Assembly: GCF_964204645.1 (NCBI RefSeq)
Contig: NC_134032.1
Location: 2,010,916 to 2,074,915 of the forward strand
Direction: 5' to 3'
Length of the DNA: 64,000 nt
Source of the DNA: Tubulanus polymorphus
Taxonomy: Eukaryota; Nemertea; Palaeonemertea; Tubulaniformes; Tubulanidae
Shown here: positions 1 through 9,241 of the stretch, piece by piece
How positions within the stretch are numbered: the first letter of the stretch is position 1
Layout of the letters: every line of letters starts with the position of its first letter
Program-made: the position numbers and the translations under genes
Notes under the pieces: model-generated
Database searches by the model: none
Seen by the model: the letters and a program-made list of their open reading frames with translations, nothing else
Told to the model about the DNA's origin: nothing

Positions 1-236
1 TTAAAAATTCAACCCTTGAGTGTTGAATAACGGGAATACCACTATAATGCGTCTACACCGCGGCGCGGTGTATCGTTAGTTATTAATATTTCACTATGTT
101 TGACACGTGCTGCCATTTTTCAAGAGAGATAAAAACTAATTACTATTTACACCAATACACCGCAGTGCAGTGTACTAGCAAAATCCATCACTGATTTATA
201 CACCGCACTGCGGTGTAGACGCACTGAAAGGGTTAA
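1..236. mobile_element. piggyBac-like MITE, copy A (cut by window start)
   Basis: This is the right part of a roughly 290-bp element seen six times in the window. It ends in GCACTGAAAGGGTTAA, the reverse complement of the TTAACCCTTTCAGTGC found at the left end of intact copies. It carries the family's internal 19-bp palindromes of the form TACACCGCAGTGCGGTGTA, at about 56-74, 161-173 and 199-217. TTAA target sites and ends beginning CCC are the hallmark of piggyBac transposons. No coding capacity is present, so it is non-autonomous. Confidence 0.75.
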
Positions 237-760
237 ACCAAAGTGAAATGAGTCACTTCCGGAACCAGTTGCAATTCACATTTGACCGGTGTATATGATG
301 TATCTACTTTCTATGTACTGTTATAATCACTCGAATCGTCTTTGTATTGAATCGATCGAATTTGGCGCGTGCCGAATAAGAGCTCATTCACACGCAAACC
401 ACAGTGACAGTGCTTATTATGGATGGCCCTAAAATCTGGATGACCTTGGGGGTCAGACCCTGAAGGTGACCCCCAAAGTTCGCGAACTTGGTACCATTCG
501 AAAGCTTATGAAAAGAGCTTTTATGAAATACATGCAATATGGGGGTTATCCCTCATATCTACTGAGTTATTCAGTTTTCCCCGTGTAAGGTCCAAAAGCA
601 CTCACAGGCCGAAAAATACTCGCCCGTTAAAGGGCTAAACGAAGCGAAGTGAGTTACTTGCAAACAACATGAAATGATTTGACCCGTGTATACAATGTAT
701 CTATTTTTTATGTTCTGTAATGCTTGAATTGTCTTTGTATTAAGACCAAGAGTTTGTCGA
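237..760. repeat. Pair of diverged direct repeats
   Basis: Two diverged copies of a sequence of about 130 bp lie at about 240-380 and 640-760. They share the blocks 'gaagtgagt', 'tttgacc.gtgtata.atgtatcta' and 'cgtctttgtatt'. A short related piece recurs near 33020-33055. No gene is seen here. The stretch 760-1262 also shows nothing I can name. Confidence 0.4.
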
Positions 761-1262
761 ATAAAGTATATAGTGAAGTAAAGCTGAAATTGGGCTCGGG
801 CCTGGGCCCACGTATATCTAGGCGGGCCACACTAGCATACCGTGGATCCTCTCACAGCAGCGTTAACGGTTGCGTACCCATTTGCTAATTGGCAATTTTT
901 ACTTATCTTTTTTCCAATTATTTTATTAAATAAGAGCTTTACTTGACACTAATTAACCAATAGCATAATAATAATACTAATTGATAGCATAATAATATAA
1001 TAATATCAATTGTATTTACCAATCTTCAAATCAAATCTGGAATCATTCATCTTACACCTAAATCTTAAGTAGTAATGAGCTCTAATTTCTATTTCAACCT
1101 GACTTGAGAGCATTGCGGGTGGCCTAGCTCGCTCATTTTTGGTAGTACATACCTGAAAAAGGTCTTAATAGGACCAGAAAGGACTGGCAGTCGACCTAAA
1201 TCATCATTTTTTAATCTATTTGAAACAGTATTGAACGATATCCAAAAAGTCTTCACTAAAAC

Positions 1263-1404
1263 GGGTTAAATGAAGAGAATAGACTCCCATGATTTGAAAG
1301 TTTAACAATATGTTTCCATGCCTACCGACTGAAGTTTGGTACGTAGGCATGGGAACATATTGTTAAACTTTCAAATCATGCAGTCTCTTCTCTTCATTTA
1401 ACCC
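1263..1404. mobile_element. Short foldback element (142 bp)
   Basis: Two arms of about 62 bases are almost perfect reverse complements, from GGGTTAAATGAAGAGAA on the left to TTCTCTTCATTTAACCC on the right. They are separated by a loop of about 15 bases around 1327-1341. There is no coding capacity. This is a classic foldback MITE, seen only once here. Confidence 0.7.
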
Positions 1405-1416
1405 CTCTATTGCCCC

Positions 1417-1998
1417 TAACCCGCGGGCTATCTCAAGTGATAATGAATTGAGTTAGCCCCCGGGTTAAAGGTAATACCGGTCTATAAAACAGGGCCCCGA
1501 GTATTACCGGGTATTACCTTTAACCCGCGGGCTTACTCAAGTGATAATGAATTGAGTTAGCCCCCGGGTTAACCCTTTCAGTGCTGACTAATTAATACCC
1601 TATAGTGCTGGAGAAAATTTGAAAATTCTCAAAAATTCCACCCTAGTGTGTTGAACAATGGGCATACCACTATAGTGCGTCTACACCGCAGTGCGGTGTA
1701 TCGTTAGTTACTATTATTTCACTATGTTTGACACTTGCTGCCATTTTTCAATAGAGATAATTACAAATTACTAATTACATCAATACACCGCAGTGCGGTG
1801 TACTAGCAAATTCCATCACTGATTTATACACCGCACTGCGGTGTAGACGCACTGAAAGGGTTAAAGGTAATACCGGTCTATAAAACAGGGCCCTGAGTAT
1901 TACCGGGTATTACCTTTAACCCGCGGGCTAACTCAAGTGATAATGAATTGAGTTAGCCCCCGGGTTAGAGGTAATACCGGTCTATAAACCCGGCTACT
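1417..1998. repeat. 104-bp tandem array interrupted by a MITE
   Basis: A unit of exactly 104 bp starts at 1417, 1521 and, once the MITE insertion is removed, 1917. Each unit holds two small hairpins: TAACCCGCGGGCTAACTCAA with its partner TTGAGTTAGCCCCCGGGTTA, and AGGTAATACCGG with CCGGGTATTACCT. The second unit is split at its TTAA by the element at 1569-1864. The array stops at about 1998, just before the last RIOK3 exon visible in the window. Confidence 0.8.
1569..1864 (+). mobile_element. piggyBac-like MITE, copy B (complete)
   Basis: A complete 296-bp copy including both TTAA target sites (1569-1572 and 1861-1864). The terminal inverted repeats are CCCTTTCAGTGC and GCACTGAAAGGG. Three internal palindromes of the TACACCGCAGTGCGGTGTA type lie at about 1683-1701, 1784-1802 and 1826-1846. 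The element sits at the TTAA of a 104-bp tandem unit. The sister unit has the same site unoccupied at 1465-1468, which demonstrates TTAA-specific insertion. No ORF is present. Confidence 0.85.
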
Positions 1999-2022
1999 GT
2001 AGTAATTACTGAGTGAACTTAC

Positions 2023-5000
2023 GTTCCACCGTGAGCGTGAAATACAACCGACTCTTTACCGGTGCTGATCACTCCGCTGATACTGTCTAATACTTCACCA
2101 TTCACTAGTTTATACATGATCAGTCGAGTCCTCGGGTCGACGGCCATTTCCTGAAATAGAAATATATACATCCAAGAATAATACTGATCTTCGGCTTAAA
2201 TTGAATCTTCCATTATAGACATTCTTGGACGATGCCAAAACCAAGTCCACCGGCTGCCAGAAATGAAATCAAAATATTTTGATTTTACCAGAAACAAACG
2301 AAGTTTCCTTTATTCTTCGAGAGAAGGGGGTGGCTCTGAATGCTGTAATTTAGATATTCTCAGAGACCCTAGCTCACGCTATGTCGACAGAGCGTTTCAT
2401 ATACCGGTAGGTTTCATATACCGGTAGGCGACTGTGAAGTGAAATTTACAGACAAAAGATTTCAAGACTATTCTCTACCACAACGTCACACCGAGATCAA
2501 AAACAATTACAGTAGGCCTATAAAATCCGGCCATTTGTCACGAAAGTTTAACAATGCGGCTATCGTGGTTAAAATTCGTACCATCAAAGTAAACTTTTTT
2601 TTTTACCTAGACTTTAAGATAACCGGACTATCGAGGTCATTTAGGTTAAACAATCGCGATATAATATCAGGCCATTAGTCATAAAAGCTTAAAAATGCAG
2701 CTATCATGGTTAAAATTCGTACCATCGAAGTTAACGTTTTTTTCTTTTGTTTTCACTTACGGCTGTTGAATGTTCCTTTTTCTCGTGTAGTTTCGTGCGA
2801 CGTTTCTCCTCGGTGATGCTGTGCTGTTTTAAACTGTTGTACGCGTGATTCGGCAGTTTGAAGTCATCTCCGCGAACGTCTCCCGATTCGAAATCGGGCG
2901 GAAACTGGAAAATAAACGACAAGTTCCGATTACGGTCCTTTTCAGTGTGTCTACACCGCAGTGCGGTGTATGAATAGGTGATGTATTTTGCTAGTACACC
3001 GCACTGAGGTGTATTGATTTAATTACTAATTATCTCTCTTGAAAAATGGCAGCACCTGTCAAACATAGTGAAATATTAGTAACTAAGATACACCGCACCG
3101 CGGTGTAGCAAACTATAGTGGTAATTCCGTTATTCAACACACTAGGGTGGAATTTTCCCCAATTTTCCCCAATTTTTTTCAAGCACTAAGGGTATTAACT
3201 AGTCAGCACTGAAAGGGTTAAAGGTAATACCTGTCTATAACACCCATCCCTGGATTTTCAAGAGGGCTGCTCTGCTGGTCATCCCCAAGAATTTCAATTG
3301 CTTTTGAATGAAAATTCGAACTCAAGATCAAATTTAAATTTCAGTAATTGTTTACTAACCTCCATCACTCGACTGGCGTTGCGTCTGCCGCAAATCGTCG
3401 CGTCGTGTTTCGTCGTAATATTTTTGCCTTTTCCGCGAATTCCTTGTTTGTTGAATGACTGAGTACGGTCTGCGAAAACACATAATAATAATAATAATAA
3501 TAATATGTGTCTTATAAAGCGCTGAATCCAGCCGGGCTGCTCAGAGTGCTTTACATTTTCGGTATTATTACCCCGACCAATTTTATACTCTAACATGTAT
3601 CAGTCATCTCTCACTGGGGAGAAGTAACACCGAGCTGCGAACAAGCGCTCAGGAGTCATCTATCAGGCCAGGTACCCATTTACTGCTGGGTAAAGAGAGG
3701 CTATGAGGATAAGTGTCTTGCCCGAGGACACTACGGCAATGTACGGGGTTCGAACCCACGACCTGGCTTCCCAGAGTCGAACGCTCTAACCGCTCGGGCA
3801 CACCGCTCCACATAAGTAAACCGATTTTAGGAAAATATTCGACCGCTGATCCCAGTCGCTTCGATTACGACGAAAATGGCTTAGATCAGATCTGAATTTC
3901 AGCCAATTAGACACCCCAAAGGATAACCAATCATATCGAAGGCCGGCAACGGATTAAAAGAATTTAAAAACGAGAATTTATTGATTCAATCTAAAATATA
4001 TAATAAACACAGCAGTTCGATCTCACCCTAGAGATCATCGTCATCTGACGATGATCTCTAGGGTGAGATCGAAACGTCGTGTATTCTATATATTTTAGAT
4101 TGAATAAATAAATTCTTGTTTTTTAAATTCTTTTAATCTGTAGATAGTGGGTTTTTATCTTATTACCTGGCCTATATATTTAGGGGAGGGGGGTATGTTC
4201 CGCCCAGACGCCGGCCTTAAAAAAAAATTTGAGCGTCCATTTAAAAAAATTCACACGACATTCGCTTAATCGTTCGTTTTCGTTCAAATTATGCGAATAC
4301 TTCCGAACTTACTTGATTTGAGGCGAATTTATCGGAGAAACGAACAAAATTTTCACCCCGAAATGAACTAGAAGTCGTGAAATTGCATCTAATTTTCAAA
4401 GATTTTCAGCCGAACTTACTCCCAGTACGGAACATTAATTGCGCGAGCATGTTACAAAAAGTTCAAATTTCACGAAAATCGAATCCCCCTCGAAACAACA
4501 TGGCCGGTGACAACCAGTCGGGATTCCATGACTTTTGAGCCCAATTATTATTATTATATATGCCCTATTATCAGGGGTTCCCAATATCATTCTCCATACA
4601 TTTTCCATACTTTTTCCATACCCAGATGATAAATTTTCCATACCACTCCTACATGGCCAACCTAGGGGATTTTTACCAGAGGGGGGATGTTAACCACGGG
4701 GATTTTTACCCCTAGAAACAGGCAACGTAGGTCTCATCGAGGAGAAAGAACTCCGCGAATAACCCCTTGAAAATACGATATATACGACGCTCAGATTGCG
4801 GCGTGGTTCGTCGTGTTCCCGGTCGTATCCTGAGCTGACAGTGCGGATTGCTCAGATTGCGGTGTGGTTCGTCATGCTCCCGGTCGTATCCTGAGCCGAC
4901 AGTGCGGATCGTATATCGCTAAAATCTACTTTCAGATCTAGTTTAGAAGAGTTTTACGTCCCGACCGCGATTACTTACAGTGTAACCCGAGTGGGTCTTA

Positions 5001-8000
5001 AGAGACGGCGAGGGCCTTTTTATAGGTTGTTAAGCCTAGCGCACATCGACACTGCGATTGGAGACAACTAGTTGCAAGGCAGTTTTCGGCGCATGAGAGG
5101 AACTGGCTGGATAAGATCAGTTGCTTGAATGTGTTGATGTGAGCGAGCTTACGATTGGTAAGCGTTGATCTATCTCCAGTTCAAGCCAGTTGCCCATGTT
5201 CTACTTTTGAGCAACTGGTTGTACTCGATCGCAGTCATATCCGTCGATGTGCGTGTTCTGAATCTCGACGATCGACACGCGCCAAGCAGTTGCTGCAACT
5301 GACCGGTCGTAACTAGATTTCGATGTGCGCGGGGTAATCGTTCGGTAGCAACTAGTTGTCTCCAATCGCAGTGTCAATGTGTGCTAGGCTTTATGGCTCA
5401 CAACCGGACTAAGTTAGCAGAGTTTAGTCCATGTATGTGTCTCGACAGCCAACTAGGTTTCGAACTAGGGACCTCTCGGTTCCCAGTCCTCCACTCGAAC
5501 AACCAAGCTAACTGCACAGGACGCAACATACATGATCGCCGCGACTGCCTCTGATTTCGTAAGAAGGTCCCCGCGCGCAACATCTGCGGCAGAACCAGAG
5601 TCTTTATAACGATATCGGATACTGACCTGTGAGACTTTTATTCGTCGGTTCGAACGGCTCGTCGTCGCTGCTATCCTCGTCGTCCTCGATATACGGATGA
5701 GTGATACGATAATTAGACAGAGAAATCGATACTAAAAAAGAGACATTAAAAAAAAAAACTTCAGACGAATTGAATGAAATTAAGGTTTTCCGAAAAACGG
5801 TCCTATCCTAGCGTAGCGATTAGACAATTTTCTGAAAAATCTCCCAGTAACCTTTTCATCTAATTTACCCTATAACTAAACTATGAATTGAATTAATCAC
5901 TGTCTCATCCTAATATTGGACTAAATCGATTCATTTCCCATCATCTAATTTATCGCGTCGATTATGAATGACACAGACTAATTGAATTTAATGGATCGAT
6001 TAGGCCTAGAGACTAAGATCTTATCGATTAGCCTATAATCATCTTTCTGATTATGCTAAATCACAAAATGTAGGCCTCATTACGATCGACCAGCTCGCGT
6101 GGTTATGTTAATTACCAACCTACATTGATTATGATCCCATTCGAAATCATAACTCATTACGTTAGTTTTAAAACGTTCATCATTTTGATTACAAACTTAT
6201 AGCGATAAACCAAGTCTAATTAATTACAATATACCTACATTTGTTTTGACCTTTGAATTCAGTTTTTAACTAGGCCTATCACGATTAGGAACCCCATTAA
6301 TTAATTGTGTTTAACTACTTATGATAACTACTTCTCCGTTGAATTCATCATGAATCATTCCCTATCACAATATCGTAAATCACATTGATTAACCCTTTCA
6401 GTGCTAATTGATACCCTATAGTGCTGGAGATAATTTGAAAATTTAAAAAATTCCACCCCAGTGTGTTGAATAACGGGAATACCGCTATAGTGCGTCTACA
6501 CCGCAGCGCGGTGTATCGTTAGTTACTAGTATTTCACTATGTTTGACAAGTGCTGCCATTTTTCAAGAGAGATAATTACTTATTACTAATTACATCAATA
6601 CACTGCAGTGCTATGTACTAGCAACTGATTTATACGCCGCACTGATAGGGTTTAAACGAGTCAAATTATAGCTTTGCTTTGGCCATAGAATTCATCATGA
6701 ATTATCAATAATTACAATCAAATTAATCAGGATAGTTTTTACCTTTGCACTGGCCATAGAATTTATGATTACCTATATCATATATTCATAAATTCATAGA
6801 GTATCAATAATTACAATTTGAAATCATATTGTTAAACAGTGTCTGATTAATTACAATAATTACCTTTGCTCTGACCGTTGAATTTATCCTCCTGTTTTTT
6901 CAGACATTTGTCGTATTCTTTGTCGTATTCGTATTGTAACATCTGAGCGAGCAGGAAGTCGTCTGACGTGCCGCCGCCGACGCCTCCTCCGCCGCTCACA
7001 TCGTCGTTTTCAGCCAAATTGATTAAATGCGAAAAATTGCTCAAATCTCCGCTGAAAAAGCCAAATTATCAAGACTTGGAATGGAGTTCTGAATATAGAC
7101 CAGACACAGTCCGAGTAAAATCAGATCCCTTCAGAATTCTAGCCAAAATATATTGTGTTTTATAGGCCTAGTCTAGGCCTATATTTTATTGTCTTTTTTG
7201 GAATATTTCACTAATTTTTCAGAACATAAAATTGGTCTAAAGAGGACTCGCTTAATTGTTCAGAATTCTAACCAAATATATTGTGTTTTATAGTCTTGAA
7301 CTATATTTTATTGTCTAGTCTGTCAACCTTTTTTGGAATATTTCACTAAATTTTTGAGTTTGGTCTAGAGAGGACTCTTGGAATTGTGCAGTCCAAATGA
7401 AGCATCATTTTCGCTATTCTGCAATGTTTTTTTAGGATTGTCAAAAATACTTTTTTTTAAACTCAAGTTGAATAGAGAAATGACAAGATTTTTTTAACGT
7501 TTACCAATACGTTTATTACGTGTCTCTTGTCTTACAAAAAACCATGATTTTTGGCGATTTCGAAAATATCTCAACTAGTAGGCGGCACGGCACACAATAT
7601 CATTTAAATTATTTTGGCCCCAAGAATAAAAGAACACTTTTCAATAATCCTTAGGTGAAACAAGTCACTGACGATACAAACAGGAGTCAGTTGCTTAAAA
7701 GTTGGTTTGAGATAACCGGCGAAAAATAGTAACAATGAACTTTTAATTGTCACTATGTTAACCATCTACTGATTAACACTAGGCGGCCTAACCAACTTTT
7801 TCGAGCAAATGACCCTCCAGGCCCTCAAGCTCAACTGGTCCTCGAGGCTTTCAGGCTCATCTGGTCCTCGAGGCTTTCAGGCTCAACTGGCCCTTGAGAC
7901 TTTCAGGCTCAACTGGCCCTCGAGGCCCTCAAGCTCAACCGGCCCTCAAGCTCATCTGGTCCTCGAGGCCCTCAGGCTCAGGCTCATCTGGTCCTCGAGG

Positions 8001-8325
8001 CCCTCAGGCTCAACTGGTCCTCGAGGCCCTCAGGCTCAACTGGTCCTCGAGCTTAACTGCATCAATTGAATTATAAATACCTGTCACTGATAACAGCCGA
8101 TTCCACTGTCTCCTGTTGAAGTTGCCGTGCCAACTGTTCGCTCATTACATCCTCCAGAGACACGGCATTGTTACCGACAGCAACCGATTGTTGACTGCCT
8201 CGACCCCACGGCGATACGGGCGGCGGTAGTTCCACGCGCGTAACAGCTATCGGAGCCCACGGGCACTTACTACCGGTGCCCGCGACTTTCGACGACGGAG
8301 TTTCTACGACAGTTCCCGTTTCCAT
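2023..8325 (-). CDS. RIOK3: RIO kinase 3 (5' six exons; 3' part outside the window)
   Basis: An atypical serine/threonine kinase of the RIO3 family. Family members act in the cytoplasm in late 40S ribosome maturation and, in vertebrates, in innate signalling. Coding exons on the minus strand, with phases that join, are 8325-8081, 7051-6864, 5731-5627, 3469-3360, 2904-2761 and 2150-2023. Recognisable RIOK3 blocks in order are SKCPWAP, LEDVMSEQLARQLQ, DDFLLAQMLQYEYDKEYD, KFNGQSK, GKGKNITTKHDATICGRRN, SLKQHSITEEKRRTKLHEK, KKEHSTA, and AVDPRTRLIMYKLVN leading into the ATP loop STGKESVVFHA. The start at 8325 is chosen because METGTVVE precedes SKCPWA as in relatives. The catalytic lysine, HxD and metal-binding regions are not in the window: 1-2022 has only repeats. 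Introns carry a SINE, two MITEs and a minisatellite. The gene is divergent from CETN3. Confidence 0.93.
2937..3221 (-). mobile_element. piggyBac-like MITE, copy C (in a RIOK3 intron)
   Basis: An inverted copy whose right end is GCACTGAAAGGGTTAA (TTAA at 3218-3221). Its left end has decayed to CCTTTTCAGTG and has lost the TTAA. It is followed by AGGTAATACCTGTCTATAA, the same flank found beside copy B, so it also inserted in, or was copied with, a 104-bp-type unit. It lies only about 30 bp upstream, in the gene's direction, of the RIOK3 exon at 2904-2761. Confidence 0.75.
3482..3810 (-). mobile_element. tRNA-derived SINE with TTA tail
   Basis: Read on the minus strand, a tRNA-like head (3810 to about 3735) has a Pol III box A within GTGCCCGAGCGGTTAGAGCG and a box B GTGGGTTCGAACCCC. 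A body of about 230 bases follows, and then a tail of repeated TTA (3482-3503). This is the standard plan of a V/Deu-like animal SINE, though I cannot assign a named family. It ends about 10 bases before the acceptor of RIOK3 exon 4, on the same strand as the gene. Confidence 0.8.
3952..4139. mobile_element. Long foldback element (188 bp)
   Basis: Two arms of about 90 bases pair almost completely, from GATTAAAAGAATTTAAAA to TTTTAAATTCTTTTAATC. The centre is a near-perfect hairpin, CACCCTAGAGATCATCGTCA facing TGACGATGATCTCTAGGGTG, with almost no loop (about 4024-4067). It lies in a RIOK3 intron. The stretch 4140-4788 that follows shows no gene or named repeat. Confidence 0.7.
4789..4910. repeat. 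61-bp direct repeat, two copies
   Basis: Two adjacent copies, starting at 4789 and 4850, of a 61-bp unit opening with GCTCAGATTGCGG. They differ at only a few bases. The array lies in the RIOK3 intron between exons 3 and 4. Confidence 0.7.
4980..5525 (-). mobile_element. Second tRNA-derived SINE family, interrupted copy
   Basis: The minus-strand head (about 5525-5430) reads GTGCAGTTAGCTTGGTTGTT, then GAGGACTGGGAACCGAGAGG and a box B-like TAGTTCGAAACC. The 3' end reads AGACCCACTCGGGTT. The same sequence is present uninterrupted on the plus strand at 39782-39958. Here the body is split by a MITE at 5033-5390. Confidence 0.7.
5033..5390. mobile_element. Harbinger-like MITE, copy 1 (nested in SINE)
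   Basis: A 358-bp foldback element with long terminal inverted repeats beginning AGCCTAGCGCACATCGACAC and continuing through ATTGGAGACAACTAGTTGC. It is flanked by TTA on both sides (5030-5032 and 5391-5393). The uninterrupted SINE at 39782-39958 has a single TTA at the matching position. A 3-bp TWA duplication is typical of PIF/Harbinger elements. No transposase is present. Confidence 0.75.
6389..6655 (+). mobile_element. piggyBac-like MITE, copy D (decayed)
   Basis: It starts TTAACCCTTTCAGTGC and ends ACTGATAGGGTTTAA, with TTAA at 6389-6392 and 6652-6655. It is shorter than other copies because of small deletions, and its second and third internal palindromes are eroded. It lies in RIOK3 intron 2, where 5734-6388 is otherwise AT-rich sequence with nothing I can identify. 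Confidence 0.75.
7683..7806. repeat. Dispersed short inverted repeat (AGTTGG family)
   Basis: The ends GTTGCTTAAAAGTTGG and CCAACTTTTTCGAGCAA face each other around a core AGTAACAATGAACTTTTAATTGTCACTATG. Related copies occur at about 17265-17420 and 38867-39016. No coding capacity; probably an old MITE family. Confidence 0.5.
7816..8055. repeat. 26-bp minisatellite in RIOK3 intron 1
   Basis: About nine copies of a unit like CTGGTCCTCGAGGCCCTCAG plus GCTCAA, with some units shortened. The array ends about 25 bp beyond the RIOK3 exon 1 splice donor at 8080. Confidence 0.8.
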
Positions 8326-9241
8326 GGTTATGCGATGAGTTTTTGGCAGTGAATTTTCAAAAAAAGAAATTCGGATGATTTTTTTCTGTTTTAAAGCTTC
8401 TCGGATTTTTCTTTCCACAAGTTGGAAAATAAGAATGCTAGTCCGGCAGAGACAGCGTAGGCCCACAACGAAAACTAGTTATTTTCCGGTGCGCTACCTG
8501 ACTGACTGTGTTTTTTTTACTTCTTGTACTTCGTACGTGAGGCTTCTTTCCAGTTTCCGTGTCAGTCACTTCGCTGTGTAGTTGTTTTTCTTGAAATCCC
8601 CGCAACTGTCTTTTGACTGTTTTGGCGTCGCTTTCTGCCTCTAAATACCGAGTGTCTCTTACGGAGTGTTCCTGCAATATCTTCACCACGCTCCGAAATT
8701 TAAGTTATGAAATTTTCTACACCGGTTTTCGGCTATTTATCGGCTAAAAATACTATAGAAACGAAATTTTGGGGACGAATTTCGACCCGGAAATGAAAAA
8801 TGGTGCAATATCAGCTCCACAGATTCGAAGTGATTGCGCGCGCAGTGGTGACGATAAATGGACTGGTTGCCTGTCCGATTCAATATTAGACTGATTTGCT
8901 TGTCACCGGTAACCAGTCTAATTTCATGTAGACCGATTACCGGTACAGGCAACCAGTCTAATACAAATGTTAAGACCGTCAACCAGTCTATATGTAATAT
9001 TCGATAAAAACCGATTAAATTCTGATCGTAAAACTCGGCTAATTATTTCTACAAACGCGCAAAAATATTAATTTGTTTTAGTTTGTTGTCTAAAAAATCC
9101 TTGACAAATTTTAAAATTGCATGGTCAGTTTAAACAAATGTTCGGGATTCGAACCTACCGGACCCGCTCCCGCGACTTCTAATCCTCTGAAAATCGGTTT
9201 TTATTTTCTTGCTGTTTTCTGCTGAATTTACCGCTATCACG
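8326..9241. promoter_or_regulatory. Divergent intergenic region between RIOK3 and CETN3
   Basis: The start codons of RIOK3 (minus, 8325) and CETN3 (plus, 9242) face away from each other with 916 bp between them. Both promoters and 5' leaders must therefore lie here, unless there are upstream non-coding exons. I see no clear TATA box. A foldback element occupies 8861-8958. Shared regulation is an inference from spacing only. Confidence 0.5.
8861..8958. repeat. Short inverted repeat in the divergent promoter region
   Basis: The ends GACTGGTTGCCTGT and ACAGGCAACCAGTC are exact reverse complements about 98 bp apart. An inner CCGGTAACCAGTC and further CAACCAGTCTA motifs follow to 8990. A related half-copy, AGACTGGTTGCCTGTCCCAT, lies at 18241-18260. 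Probably a small MITE. Confidence 0.55.
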
